64,000 nt of DNA, taken from NCBI RefSeq assembly GCF_021535045.1, contig NZ_CP091056.1:1426001-1490000 (forward strand), written 5' to 3'. Source of the stretch: Ornithinimicrobium sp. INDO-MA30-4. GTDB taxonomy: Bacteria; Actinomycetota; Actinomycetes; Actinomycetales; Dermatophilaceae. Positions 42,211-55,542 of the stretch are shown here, piece after piece (position 1 is the stretch's first letter; each line of letters begins with the position of its first letter). The position numbers were made by a program, and so were the translations under genes. The notes under the pieces are model-generated. The model was not told where the DNA came from. It saw only the letters and a program-made list of their open reading frames with translations, and did not search any database.

Positions 42211-45200
42211 TCAGTAGCGGTCACCATCGACGGCCAGGTCGTCCAAGCGGACAGCCTCACCGGATCCGGGACCGAACTGTGCGTACTCGTCGTAGGCCTC
42301 GTAGGCCGGCACGGCGTAGGCAGCTGCCTTGGCCTCTTCGGTGGGCTCCACCGTGAGGTTGCGGTAGCGCGGCAGGCCGGTCCCAGCAGGGATCAACTTA
42401 CCGAGGATGACGTTCTCCTTCAGACCCAACAACGGGTCCGACTTGCCTTGCATAGCGGCCTCGGTCAGGACACGCGTCGTCTCCTGGAACGAAGCAGCCG
42501 ACAGCCAGGACTCGGTCGCCAACGATGCCTTGGTGATACCCATCAACTCGGGACGACCGGAGGCAGGCTGGCCGCCCTCGGACACCACGCGACGGTTCTC
42601 AGTCTCAAAACGGCCACGCTCAGCAAGCTCACCAGGCAGCAAGTCAGTCTTGCCAGCCTCGATGATCGTGATGCGACGCAGCATCTGACGCACGATGACT
42701 TCGATGTGCTTGTCGTGGATCGACACACCCTGCTGGCGGTACACGCGCTGAACCTCATCAACCAAGTGCTGCTGAGTCTTGCGTGGCCCGAGGATACGCA
42801 GCACCTGCTTGGGGTCAATCGCACCCTTAATGAGCTGGGTGCCAACCTCAACGTGCTGACCATCCTCAATCAACAGCGTAGAACGCTTGCTGATCGGGTA
42901 TGCGTGCTCCTCGGAGCCGTCATCCGGCACCAGCAACAGGCGACGTGCCTTGTCCGTGTCCTCAACCTGCACGCGACCGGTCGCTTCAGCGATCGGGGCT
43001 ACAGCCTTCGGGGTGCGAGCTTCGAAGAGCTCAACAACACGCGGCAGACCCAGCGTGATGTCGTCACCTGCCACACCACCGGTGTGGAAGGTACGCATCG
43101 TCAACTGAGTGCCAGGCTCACCAATGGACTGGGCGGCGATAATACCGACAGCCTCACCGATGTCGACCAACTTGCCAGTGGCCAACGAGCGGCCGTAGCA
43201 CTTGGCGCATGTGCCAACCAGGGACTCACAGGTCAAGACCGAACGGACCTTGATCTCTTCGACTCCAGCAGCAACCAGCTTGTCGATCACGACGTCACCA
43301 GCATCGGTGCCGGCGGTAACCAGCACCTCACCGTTGACCTCAATGTCCGACACGATGGTGCGGGCGTAGACCGCAGTCTCGACGTCATCGTGCTCACGCA
43401 ACGTGCCGTCTTCACCGCGAACACCAATCGGCATCACAAAGCCACGCTCAGTGCCACAGTCGTCTTCACGAATGATGACGTCCTGCGACACGTCGACCAG
43501 ACGACGAGTCAAGTAACCCGAGTCAGCCGTACGCAGAGCGGTGTCAGCCAGACCCTTACGAGCACCGTGAGTGGAGATGAAGAACTCCAACACCGACAGG
43601 CCCTCGCGGAAGTTTGACTTAATCGGACGCGGGATGATTTCACCCTTGGGGTTAGCCATCAAGCCACGCATACCGGCGATCTGACGCAACTGGAACCAGT
43701 TACCACGAGCACCCGAGGTCACCATCTTGTAGATGGTGTTGTCCTTCGGCATGTTCTCCTGCAACTCGGCGGCAACTTCGTTACCGGCCTGGGTCCAGAT
43801 CTCAATGAGCTCCTGACGGCGCTCATTGTCGGTGATCAAACCACGCTCGTACTGGACCTGGACCTTGGCGGCCTTGGTCTCGTAACCCGAGAGGATCTGC
43901 TGCTTGTTCTCCGGGGGCAGAACATCCGAGATGGCCACGGTCGTGCCCGAGCGAGTTGCCCAGTAGAAACCGGTGTCCTTCAGTGCGTCCAGCGATGCAG
44001 CAACTTGAGCCTTGGTGTAGCGCTCAGCCAGGTCGTTGACGATCTCCGAAAGACGCTTCTTGTCGACGATCTCGTTGACGTAGGCGTAGTCCTGCGGGAG
44101 CGCGTCGTTGAACAGCGCGCGACCCATCGTCGTCTCCAGCACGTAGCTGTCGGCGATGCCATCTTCGCTGACGTTGACACCCTCAGGTGCAACGTAGCCA
44201 GGAGGCACTGCAGTCTCAGACATGCGCAGACGGATCGGCGTGCCCACCTTGATGGTGCCAGCGTCGAAGGCCATCTGTGCTTCGGCCGGCGAGCTGAACG
44301 AACGCAGGTGCTCGTTGCCATCGTCGCCAGTCAATGTCGAACCAGCCGACTCAAGCGTCAGGTGGTACAGACCCATGATCATGTCCTGGGTCGGCATCGT
44401 CACCGGACGGCCGTCAGCAGGCTTGAGGATGTTGTTGCTCGAGAGCATCAAGATCCGAGCCTCAGCCTGAGCCTCTGCCGAAAGCGGCAGGTGCACAGCC
44501 ATCTGGTCACCATCGAAGTCAGCGTTGAACGCGGTGCAGACCAACGGGTGAATCTGGATGGCCTTACCTTCGACCAACTGCGGCTCGAAGGCCTGGATAC
44601 CCAGACGGTGCAGCGTGGGTGCACGGTTCAGCAACACCGGGTGGTCGGTGATGACCTCTTCGAGGACATCCCAAACAACCGAGCGTCCACGCTCAACCAT
44701 GCGCTTAGCCGACTTGATGTTCTGGGCGTGGTCGAGGTCGACCAAACGCTTCATCACGAAAGGCTTGAAGAGCTCCAAGGCCATCTGCTTAGGCAGACCA
44801 CACTGGTGCAGCTTCAACTGCGGGCCGACGACGATGACCGAACGGCCAGAGTAGTCAACGCGCTTACCAAGCAGGTTCTGACGGAAACGACCCTGCTTAC
44901 CCTTCAGCATGTCGGACAGCGACTTCAACGGACGGTTACCGGGACCGGTCACCGCACGGCCACGACGGCCGTTGTCAAAGAGCGAGTCGACTGCCTCTTG
45001 CAGCATGCGCTTTTCGTTGTTGACGATGATCTCGGGAGCACCGAGGTCAAGCAGTCGCTTCAACCGGTTGTTGCGGTTGATGACGCGGCGGTACAGGTCG
45101 TTAAGGTCGGAGGTCGCAAAGCGGCCACCGTCCAACTGAACCATCGGGCGCAGGTCCGGCGGGATAACCGGGACGCACTCAAGCACCATGCCGGCAGGCT

Positions 45201-46121
45201 CATTGCTGGTCTGCAGGAACGAGGTCACGACGCGCAGACGCTTGATGGCGCGGGTCTTCTTCTGGCCCTTGCCGGTAGCGATCAGCTCACGCAGCGAAAC
45301 AGCCTCAGCGTCCAAGTCGAAGGTCTGAAGGCGCTTCTGCAACGCAGCTGCACCCATACCGCCTTCGAAGTACATGCCGAAACGATCACGCATTTCGCGA
45401 TAGAGGATCTCGTCGCCCTCGAGGTCCTGGACCTTGAGGTTACGGAAACGGTCCCAGACCTGGTCCAAGCGCTCGACCTGCTGGTCAGCACGACGACGGA
45501 TCTGGTTCATTTCACGCTCGGCAGCGTCGCGCACCTTGCGGCGGGCGTCAGCCTTGGCGCCTTCGGACTCCAACGTGGCCAAGTCGCCTTCCAGCTTCTT
45601 GGCGCGCGTGTCGACGTCGGCGTCGCGCTTGTTTTCGAGCTCCTTACGCTCAACCTCGATCTGTGCCTCCATGGAGGGCAGGTCCTGGTGACGAGCGTCT
45701 TCGTCCACGCTGGTGATCATGTACGCAGCGAAGTAGATGACCTTCTCGAGGTCCTTGGGAGCCAAGTCGAGCAAGTAGCCCAAGCGGCTCGGGACACCCT
45801 TGAAGTACCAGATGTGGGTCACAGGTGCGGCGAGCTCAATGTGGCCCATCCGCTCACGGCGCACAGCTGCGCGAGTGACCTCAACGCCACAACGCTCACA
45901 GATGATGCCCTTGAAGCGGACACGCTTGTACTTGCCGCAGTAGCACTCCCAGTCCCGGGTCGGGCCGAAGATCTTCTCGCAGAAGAGTCCGTCCTTCTCA
46001 GGCTTCAGGGTGCGGTAGTTAATGGTTTCAGGCTTTTGACTTCGCCGTGGCTCCACTTGCGGATGTGATCCGCGGAGGCCAGGCCAATCCGCAACTCGTC
46101 GAAGAAGTTGACGTCGAGCAC
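42211..46121 (-). CDS. rpoC: DNA-directed RNA polymerase subunit beta-prime (frame break near 46035)
   Basis: About 1303 residues from GTG 46121, preceded by [25 protein letters not shown]. One A is missing near 46035, joining KWSHGEVK to [20 protein letters not shown]. Zinc-site cysteines lie in [12 protein letters not shown] and [10 protein letters not shown]. The active-site loop [20 protein letters not shown] holds the catalytic magnesium. The second zinc site includes [20 protein letters not shown]. It ends [16 protein letters not shown]. Confidence 0.98.
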
Positions 46122-46256
46122 GTGGGTCCTTCTTTCGTGAGAACTCGTTAAGTCTCAGATAGTCGTGTGTTCAAACGTGGTGCGTATGCCGTCCCCGGCC
46201 GGGGTTGATCTCTCCCCGGCCGGGTCAGCAACTAACTCCAGGCAAGACGCAGTGCG

Positions 46257-49739
<3,483 letters not shown>

Positions 49740-50128
49740 GGATGGTCCTTCCACGGGCCTGAACAAGCGGTTAGGTCAAACGCACCCCGTAGAATCCCCA
49801 AAGAATGTCAGCAAGATGCGAGGATCTCCGAGTAGGGAAATCTCGATCCGAGGCCGGCATCCGCAACGTGTTGCTTGGTGCTGTTGCTAATTGGAGACAG
49901 AGTCAGGGCAGCGCAAAGTACTACTGTACACGTGCCATGACTGTGCGTCCAATCGGGCCCGGCGCACCCCCTGCGCCCATCTCGCTTGTCGCACTCTAAC
50001 GATAGCCCCAGTCCCCGCCATATGCGAGAGGCACCCCGCTGTTGTTGTGGAAAACTGCAGCCCATCCCCTTGTTTTGTGACTGCATACCCCCAGTTGCGC
50101 TCGCCTGTCGACTAACCCCGGCAACGCC
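49740..50128 (-). promoter_or_regulatory. Long leader region upstream of rpoB
   Basis: About 390 bases between the rplL terminator and rpoB. No gene is supported on either strand. It contains the promoter candidate at 49923-49952, implying an untranslated leader of roughly 180 bases. Confidence 0.5.
49923..49952 (-). promoter_or_regulatory. Candidate sigma-70-type promoter for rpoBC
   Basis: On the minus strand TTGGAC (49952-49947) and TACAGT (49928-49923) are separated by 18 bases, a good match to the housekeeping consensus. This would give rpoBC a promoter separate from rplJL. Confidence 0.5.
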
Positions 50129-50160
50129 AAGGGCGAGATCGTCGAAACGATCTCGCCCTT
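50129..50160. terminator. Terminator after rplJL
   Basis: AAGGGCGAGATCGT is perfectly complementary to ACGATCTCGCCCTT (14 bp) around a CGAA tetraloop, 37 bases past the rplL stop. Confidence 0.85.
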
Positions 50161-50196
50161 TGAACTAAGCAGTTCCCGGTCAAGCCGGGAGCAACG

Positions 50197-50577
50197 TCAC
50201 TTGACGGAGACGGTTGCGCCTGCGGCCTCGAGGGACTCCTTGGCCTTGTTGGCCGAGTCCTTGTCGACCTTCTCGAGGATTGCCTTGGGGGCAGCCTCGA
50301 CGAGGTCCTTGGCTTCCTTCAGACCCAAAGAGGTCAAGCCGCGAACCTCCTTGATGACCTGAATCTTCTTGTCGCCAGCGGCTTCGAGGACGACGTCGAA
50401 CTCGTCCTGCTCTTCGACGGCCTCGGCAGCAGCGGCCGGGGCAGCGCCAGCGGCGGCCACGGGGGCAGCAGCGGTGACGTTGAAGGTGTCTTCGAATTCC
50501 TTAACGAACTCGGAGAGCTCGATGAGGGTCATTTCCTTGAAAGCTTCGAGGAGCTCAGTGGTGCTCAGCTTCGCCAT
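50197..50577 (-). CDS. rplL: 50S ribosomal protein L7/L12 (bL12)
   Basis: 126 residues from ATG 50577 ([20 protein letters not shown]). The N-terminal dimer domain is joined by an Ala-rich hinge ([20 protein letters not shown]) to the factor-binding domain ([40 protein letters not shown]). It forms the stalk with L10. Intact; 73 bases after rplJ. Confidence 0.98.
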   Translation of the reverse strand: MAKLSTTELLEAFKEMTLIELSEFVKEFEDTFNVTAAAPVAAAGAAPAAAAEAVEEQDEFDVVLEAAGDKKIQVIKEVRGLTSLGLKEAKDLVEAAPKAILEKVDKDSANKAKESLEAAGATVSVK

Positions 50578-50650
50578 GGGGGCGTTCCTTCCTGATGGTG
50601 CCAAGAGTGGCTGGTGGTGATGTTTGCTGGATTAACCGAATGGTCAAGGA

Positions 50651-51253
50651 TCAGCTGTCCCCATCGCTGGGGTCCGTGTCGCCACCCTCGGCGACGTCGG
50701 TGGTGGCCTCGGCGGGAGCATCGGCAGCAGCCGGGCCCTCGGTCTCGACCTTCGCGCGCAATGCCTCGACGACCCGAGCGGTCTGCGAGAGCGGTGCGGC
50801 GAACAAGTAAACGGCCTGGGTGAGCGAGGCGTTCATAGCGCCGGCCATCTTGGCCAGCAACGTCTCGCGCGATTCCAGGTCGGCAAGCTTGGTGATCTCC
50901 TCGGCGCTCAACGGGTTACCGTCGAGGATGCCGGCCTTGATCACCAGTGCGGGGTTTGCCTTGGCGAAGTTACGAAGGCCCTTGGCAGCTTCGACCGGGT
51001 CACCGGTAACGAAGGCGATTGCGCTTGGGCCCTGCAGGTGCTCGTCGAAGCTGGTCACGCCAGCTTCGGCAGCGGCACGCTTGGTCAGCGTGTTCTTCAC
51101 CACGGCGTAGGTCGCGTGCTCACTCATGGAGGTACGCAGCTCAGTGAGCTGGGCCACGGAAAGTCCGCGGTACTCCGTCAGCACGGCCGCACCCGAGTTG
51201 AGGAACTTGTCCTTCAACTCGGCAATGGCTGCATCCTTCTCAGGTGTTGCCAT
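50651..51253 (-). CDS. rplJ: 50S ribosomal protein L10 (uL10)
   Basis: 200 residues from ATG 51253 ([20 protein letters not shown]), stalk base protein. Core [20 protein letters not shown] and [20 protein letters not shown]. The C-terminal tail is acidic and Ala-rich ([20 protein letters not shown]). The upstream leader carries an attenuator-like hairpin at 51305-51332. It is separated from rplA by a DUF559 gene. Confidence 0.97.
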   Translation of the reverse strand: MATPEKDAAIAELKDKFLNSGAAVLTEYRGLSVAQLTELRTSMSEHATYAVVKNTLTKRAAAEAGVTSFDEHLQGPSAIAFVTGDPVEAAKGLRNFAKANPALVIKAGILDGNPLSAEEITKLADLESRETLLAKMAGAMNASLTQAVYLFAAPLSQTARVVEALRAKVETEGPAAADAPAEATTDVAEGGDTDPSDGDS

Positions 51254-51304
51254 GGGGCCTCCTTCGTCACGTGGTGCCGATCTGTCTGGCTCAACACATG
51301 AAGA

Positions 51305-51332
51305 AAGCCCCGGCGCAGAGGTCACGGGGCTT
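51305..51332 (-). terminator. Attenuator-like hairpin in the rplJL leader
   Basis: On the minus strand AAGCCCCG pairs with CGGGGCTT and is followed by TCTTCATG, 52 bases before the rplJ start. Its place fits the L10 leader that binds the L10-L12 complex in many bacteria; here it looks like a terminator that could attenuate transcription. Confidence 0.6.
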
Positions 51333-51555
51333 GGAACGTTAGTCATACATCGGCATGACTTGCTCAAACACTTTGCTCCCTACGCGGGTCGTCCGACATG
51401 TCGGAACCTTCGATCTCACTTGCAAGCAAATGAGACGACCGGCGGTCATTGGTACACCTAAAGGTATCGCGGTCGTGGGGAACTCCAAATCGAGTATGCC
51501 GTGGTGCTGCGATCGGTGAAATCGCGCTGACCATCGCGCACCGCCAGCAACCCGT

Positions 51556-51583
51556 AGCCCAGAGCCCAGAGCCCAGAGCCCAG
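51556..51583. repeat. Four tandem copies of AGCCCAG
   Basis: A 7-base unit is repeated exactly four times, immediately before the inverted repeat on the 3' side of the copy-2 DUF559 gene. Confidence 0.9.
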
Positions 51584-51590
51584 ACGAATT

Positions 51591-51643
51591 GCAGTTATTC
51601 GCTCAAAGCGACGCTACTTGGTGCGATTCGTGCGAATAACTGC
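51591..51643. repeat. Inverted repeat on the 3' side of the copy-2 DUF559 gene
   Basis: GCAGTTATTCGC (51591-51602) is perfectly complementary to 51632-51643. The loop holds AGCGACGCT, a small palindrome. The right half (51623-51647) matches 52671-52695 at 21 of 25 positions in the same orientation. Confidence 0.85.
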
Positions 51644-51655
51644 GAATGGCCCCCT

Positions 51656-52575
51656 TCACCACATCCGGCGTGCACGACTAAAGGCTGTCTCCAGCAGTGA
51701 CCTCACACGTTGTGGCTCGCTGAGGTCGCTCCATACCAGCCTGACAACCTCAAGCCCCAGAGAGCGCAATCCGTCTTCTCGCTTCTTCTCGGCAAACAAG
51801 TCACCGGCCCTCGCATACTTGATCTGGCCATCAAACTCGACGACTGTGCGCTGATCACGAAAGTAGAAGTCAACCCGGGCGATGCGGCCAGAGGGCAAGG
51901 TGAACTCCACCTGGGGCTCGGCAACTGGCATACCCATGATGTGGAAGAGCCATCGGCAGCGAGACTCCCCGGTGACTCCATCTCTGGATTTAGCATTTCG
52001 ATGACCTGCCTCGGTCGGGCCAGCCCGCGAGCGAATCGCCCAGCGCTCAGCGCCTGCGTGAACTCGGACTGCTGGGCACCTGCGCGGGCTACGGCATCCG
52101 CCGAAACCAGCCCCGCTTCAACACCAAAGGCATCCGACACCTGCAAAGCCGCGAGCGAATCCCGCACTCGAAACTGCTGCTCACAAGGCACCAGCCACTC
52201 GGTAGCGACTGGGGCATGAAAGGCCACTTTTTCGCTGGTATGCCGTCTGCCACCGTCGAGTGACATCACATGCGAGCGATTGTCGACCCCAAAGATCGGC
52301 ACGCCGCCGAGCGCCAGAGAACTGTGATGGCTTAGCGCCAGATCACCGTCGGCGCCCATGGCTAGAGCAGAGCGGGCCCTTAACCGGCGCCGCTCGGAGG
52401 GCTGGGCTTCGCGCCACGATTGGCCACACAGCACGACCCCGCGATTTAGTCGCGTCAACTCTCTTCGCGTCAACATCCGGTGCAAGGCCTGATGGCTCAC
52501 GCCCATGCCCAGCAAATCACTGGTGCGGGCCACACCCCCATTAGCCAACAACCATTGGCCTACTTCTCGGTCCAT
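51656..52575 (-). CDS. AbiEi-like winged-helix/DUF559 protein, copy 2 (single-base frame break near 51964)
   Basis: About 306 residues from ATG 52575. Residues 1-50 (VGQWLLANGGVARTSDLLGM) resemble the AbiEi antitoxin winged helix. A middle domain has LSHHSSLALGGVPIFGVDNR. The C-terminus is a DUF559/Vsr-like nuclease fold with IARVDFYFRDQRTVVEFDG, then IKYARAGDLFAEKKREDGLR and LGLEVVRLVWSDL. One G missing in a GGGG run near 51964 restores MESPGESRCRWLFHIMG. No cognate toxin gene adjoins it. It lies between rplA and rplJ. Activity is unknown. Confidence 0.8.
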
Positions 52576-52635
52576 CGATTCATCGTGGCCAATCACCGAG
52601 ATATGCGCCCAGAGATGTCCACAAGTCACAGGCCG

Positions 52636-52694
52636 ATCGCACTTAGTCGCCGCATGGGCGGCTATTTGCCGCGATTCGGGCGAACAAGTGCGAT
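52636..52694. repeat. Imperfect inverted repeat on the 5' side of the copy-2 DUF559 gene
   Basis: ATCGCACTTAGTCGCC (52636-52651) and 52679-52694 are complementary at 14 of 16 positions. The loop holds GCCGC-ATGG-GCGGC, a second hairpin. It starts 61 bases upstream of the DUF559 start. Confidence 0.8.
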
Positions 52695-52701
52695 TCGGCG
52701 G

Positions 52702-52756
52702 GGGTGGGGCAGTGGGTGTATGCGGGGGCAGTGGGGGTATGCGGGGGCAGTGCGGC
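52702..52756. repeat. G-rich tandem repeat
   Basis: GTATGCGGGGGCAGTG occurs at 52718-52733 and 52737-52752 (period 19), with a degenerate part-copy (GGGGTGGGGCAGTG) before it. Same relative position as the repeat at 20057-20080 near copy 1. Confidence 0.8.
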
Positions 52757-52774
52757 AGGCGCGGAGCATGCAAG

Positions 52775-52809
52775 AGGCCCCGAGAGTACGTGAATACTCT
52801 CCGGGGCCT
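52775..52809 (-). terminator. Terminator after rplKA
   Basis: AGGCCCCG and AGAGTA pair with TACTCT and CGGGGCCT (one bulged C), followed on the minus strand by CTTGCATGC. It lies 30 bases past the rplA stop. Confidence 0.85.
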
Positions 52810-52838
52810 TTGCGGGCTAGACGTCTAGAGAATCTGTA

Positions 52839-53552
52839 TCACTCAGACTCAGCCAGCAGCGTCTTGCCAAGCTTGGAGAAGTCCAGCGGGATGCCGGGGC
52901 CCATCGTCGTGGCCATGGTGGCCTTGCTGATGTAGCGACCCTTGGCAGCCGACGGCTTCAAACGCATGACCTCATCCATGGCCGCGCCATAGTTCTCGAC
53001 CAAGGACTTCTCGTCGAAGGAAGCCTTGCCGATGATGAAGTGCAGGTTCGAGTGCTTGTCGACACGGAACTCGATCTTGCCGCCCTTGATGTCAGAGACA
53101 GCCTTGGCGGTGTCCATCGTGACGGTGCCGGTCTTGGGGTTTGGCATCAAACCACGCGGGCCGAGGACGCGACCAAGACGGCCAACCTTGCCCATGAGGT
53201 CTGGGGTGGCGACGACAGCGTCGAAGTCCAACCAGCCGCCGGCGACCTTGTCCACGAGCTCGTCGGAGCCAACAAAGTCAGCTCCGGCCTCGCGGGCAGC
53301 CTCTGCACGGTCGCCGTTGGCGAAGACCAGGACCCGAGCAGTCTTGCCGGTTCCGTGCGGAAGGTTAACGGTGCCGCGGACCAGCTGGTCAGCCTTGCGA
53401 GGGTCAACGCCCAAACGCAGGGCAACCTCGAGGGTCGCGTCGTACTTGGTGGTGGAGTTTTCGCGTGCCAAACGAATGGCCTCCACCGGGGTGTACAGGC
53501 TGTCGCGGTCGATCTTCTCTGCCGCGGCCTGGTAAGCCTTGCTGCGCTTCAT
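52839..53552 (-). CDS. rplA: 50S ribosomal protein L1 (uL1)
   Basis: 237 residues, base of the L1 stalk. Conserved [40 protein letters not shown] and [20 protein letters not shown]. In many bacteria L1 represses rplKA by binding the mRNA. Intact. It lies 94 bases after rplK. Confidence 0.98.
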   Translation of the reverse strand: MKRSKAYQAAAEKIDRDSLYTPVEAIRLARENSTTKYDATLEVALRLGVDPRKADQLVRGTVNLPHGTGKTARVLVFANGDRAEAAREAGADFVGSDELVDKVAGGWLDFDAVVATPDLMGKVGRLGRVLGPRGLMPNPKTGTVTMDTAKAVSDIKGGKIEFRVDKHSNLHFIIGKASFDEKSLVENYGAAMDEVMRLKPSAAKGRYISKATMATTMGPGIPLDFSKLGKTLLAESE

Positions 53553-53646
53553 ATCTGCTCCTAAAGCATGAGGGAGGTGTGGTTAGCGGACCAGCGCTGG
53601 TCCTGCCACGTGCCGATCAAGTGTTGACCAGCGTTAAGTCGAAGGC

Positions 53647-54083
53647 TCAGGCCTCGACCGTGATGCCCATGGAACGGGCGGTGCCGGCGATGATGCGGCC
53701 GGCCATTTCGGCGTCACTCGCGTTGAGGTCAACCATCTTCTGCTCAGCGATTTCGCTCACCTGGGCCTTGGTCAGCTTGCCGACCTTGGTCTTGTGCGGT
53801 TCGCCAGAGCCCTTGTTGACTCCAGCAGCCTTCTTGATGAGCTCAGCGGCCGGCGGGGTCTTGGTGATGAAGGTGAAGGAACGGTCTTCGTAGACCGTGA
53901 TCTCCACTGGAATCACGTTGCCGCGCTGGGCTTCCGTCTCGGCGTTGTAGGCCTTGACGAACTCCATGATGTTGACGCCGTGCTGACCGAGGGCCGGGCC
54001 GACGGGAGGAGCGGGGGTAGCCGCGCCTGCCTGGATCTGCAGCTTGATAAAGCCGGAGACCTTCTTTTCTTCTTGGGGGGCAT
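53647..54083 (-). CDS. rplK: 50S ribosomal protein L11 (uL11), frame break near 54065
   Basis: ATG 54083 reads MPPKKK; one base, probably an A, is missing near 54065. Then [40 protein letters not shown] and [19 protein letters not shown]. About 145 residues. The proline pair [10 protein letters not shown] belongs to the thiostrepton-binding region and looks wild type. Confidence 0.95.
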
Positions 54084-54130
54084 GTTCGGGTCCTTTGAAC
54101 TGTGTTGCTATGGGTGGTTCGACGAACAGA

Positions 54131-54883
54131 TCAGATCTTAGCGACCTGGCTGAACGACAATTCGACCGGCGTTTCCGGCCAAAGATCGAGACCAGCACCT
54201 TGAGCTTTTGCGACTCAGGCAAGATCTCGGAAATCGTGGCTGGAAGGGTCTCGAACGGACCTTCCATAACGGTGACGGACTCACCGAGCTCGAAGTCGAC
54301 CTCAGGGGCCGGGCGAGCTGAGGCGCCGCCGGACTTGGAGCCAGCTTCACCCTTTTGGCCGCAGGCTCTTCAAAGACCGGAGCGAGCATCGTGTAGACCT
54401 CATCAAGGCTCAACGGCGCTGGCTGGTGAGCGTTGCCCACGAAGCCAGTGACACCCGGAGGTGCCGAACGGCACCCCAGGACTCGTTGGTCAGCTCCATC
54501 CGCACCAGGACGTACCCGGGCATACGGACGCGGTTCATGACCTTCCTTTGGCCGCCCTTGATCTCGGTAACTTCCTCCATGGGAACTTCGATACCGAAGA
54601 TGTAGTCCTCCATGTTCAAGGACGTGATGCGGTTTTCAAGGTTCAGCTTCACGCGGTTTTCGTAACCCGCGTAGGAGTGGATCACGTACCAGTCACCGAA
54701 CTGCGAGCGCAGGGTGGCCTTGAACTCCTCAACGGGATCCACGGGCGCTGCGTCGATGTCAGCCTCAGCGGCTTCGGTCTGCGCTGCTTCATCGACCTCT
54801 GCAGTCTGCGCATCGACTTCGTCTGCCGCCTCAACCTGCGAGGGAACATCCTCATCGGCCTGCGGGGTCAACTCCTGCGACAT
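54131..54883 (-). CDS. nusG: Transcription termination/antitermination protein NusG (three frame breaks)
   Basis: About 250 residues: an acidic N-terminal extension of some 55 residues ([20 protein letters not shown]), then the NGN domain ([40 protein letters not shown]). Bases are missing near 54466 (before [20 protein letters not shown]), 54355 (before [20 protein letters not shown]) and 54178. The C-terminal KOW domain reads [20 protein letters not shown] and ends [17 protein letters not shown]. The long N-terminal tail is typical of actinobacteria. Confidence 0.94.
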
Positions 54884-54986
54884 GACCTAGAACCTCTTCC
54901 TGAAAATACGGCGACCGCTGAGCGGCCATGACCACCGGCGTACCGGCGTGGTGTCGAATGCGAGCCAGGTGGCTGCGGGGACAACC

Positions 54987-55235
54987 TCACCCGCCGAAGA
55001 CAAAGCCCACCAGGCGAGTGAAAATCTGGTCAAGCCCGAAGACAAAGCCCATGATCGCAGCCACAAACACCAAAACAACGATGGTGTAGGTCACCAGCTC
55101 GCGCTGCGTAGGTCGCACAACCTTGCGCAGCTCAGCCATCACCTGGGCCGCGAACGACGCCGGGCGAGCGGGCAGACCTGAGCCTGAGCGAGAGCGGTCG
55201 ACACCGTTGGTGTCATTCGCATTGCTACTGGCCAC
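54987..55235 (-). CDS. secE: Protein translocase subunit SecE
   Basis: 82 residues with one membrane span (TYTIVVLVFVAAIMGFVFGL) after the conserved amphipathic helix ASFAAQVMAELRKVVRPTQR. A Ser/Asn/Arg-rich head precedes it. GTG start at 55235. Completes the Sec channel with SecY. It lies between tRNA-Trp and nusG, the usual order. Intact. Confidence 0.96.
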   Translation of the reverse strand: MASSNANDTNGVDRSRSGSGLPARPASFAAQVMAELRKVVRPTQRELVTYTIVVLVFVAAIMGFVFGLDQIFTRLVGFVFGG

Positions 55236-55307
55236 GTCTCCCTTCCTCGAAAGTGCCGCCGATCATCGACGGGCAGTGAATGCCATCTGTGGATTAACCA
55301 CATTTCG

Positions 55308-55380
55308 CAGGGCGCGAGGGACTTGAACCCACAACCGCTGGTTTTGGAGACCAGTGCTCTACCAATTGAGCTAGCGCCCT
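55308..55380 (-). tRNA. tRNA-Trp (anticodon CCA)
   Basis: 73 bases on the minus strand. Acceptor AGGGCGC pairs with GCGCCCT, discriminator G, D-arm GCTC..GAGC, anticodon stem CTGGT/ACCAG with loop CTCCAAA, T-arm with GGTTCAAGTCC. CCA is not encoded. Upstream of secE as in many actinobacteria. Confidence 0.95.
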
Positions 55381-55542
55381 TCGGCGACTGCGGGGCAGCC
55401 GCCAGCGTGGGTGAACTAAACACCCGAACGGGTACTCTACGCGACTACTTCCCCAATATCCACTTGCTCTCGATGAGCGCGAAACCGCACGTATCCAAGC
55501 ACAGGATGTGGGCGAAGCCGCCACGAGTGACAGAATAGCCCG

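Noticed and set aside
44005-46068. A 687-codon open frame antisense to rpoC
   Set aside because: It mirrors a highly conserved gene in a GC-rich genome, where the complementary frame stays open by codon bias; the translation has no family features.
51556-51583. CRISPR-like array
   Set aside because: Four 7-base units with no spacers and no cas genes nearby; a simple tandem repeat.
51656-52575. A type IV AbiE toxin-antitoxin system
   Set aside because: Only the AbiEi-like winged helix is present; there is no AbiEii nucleotidyltransferase gene next to it, and the C-terminus is a DUF559 domain.
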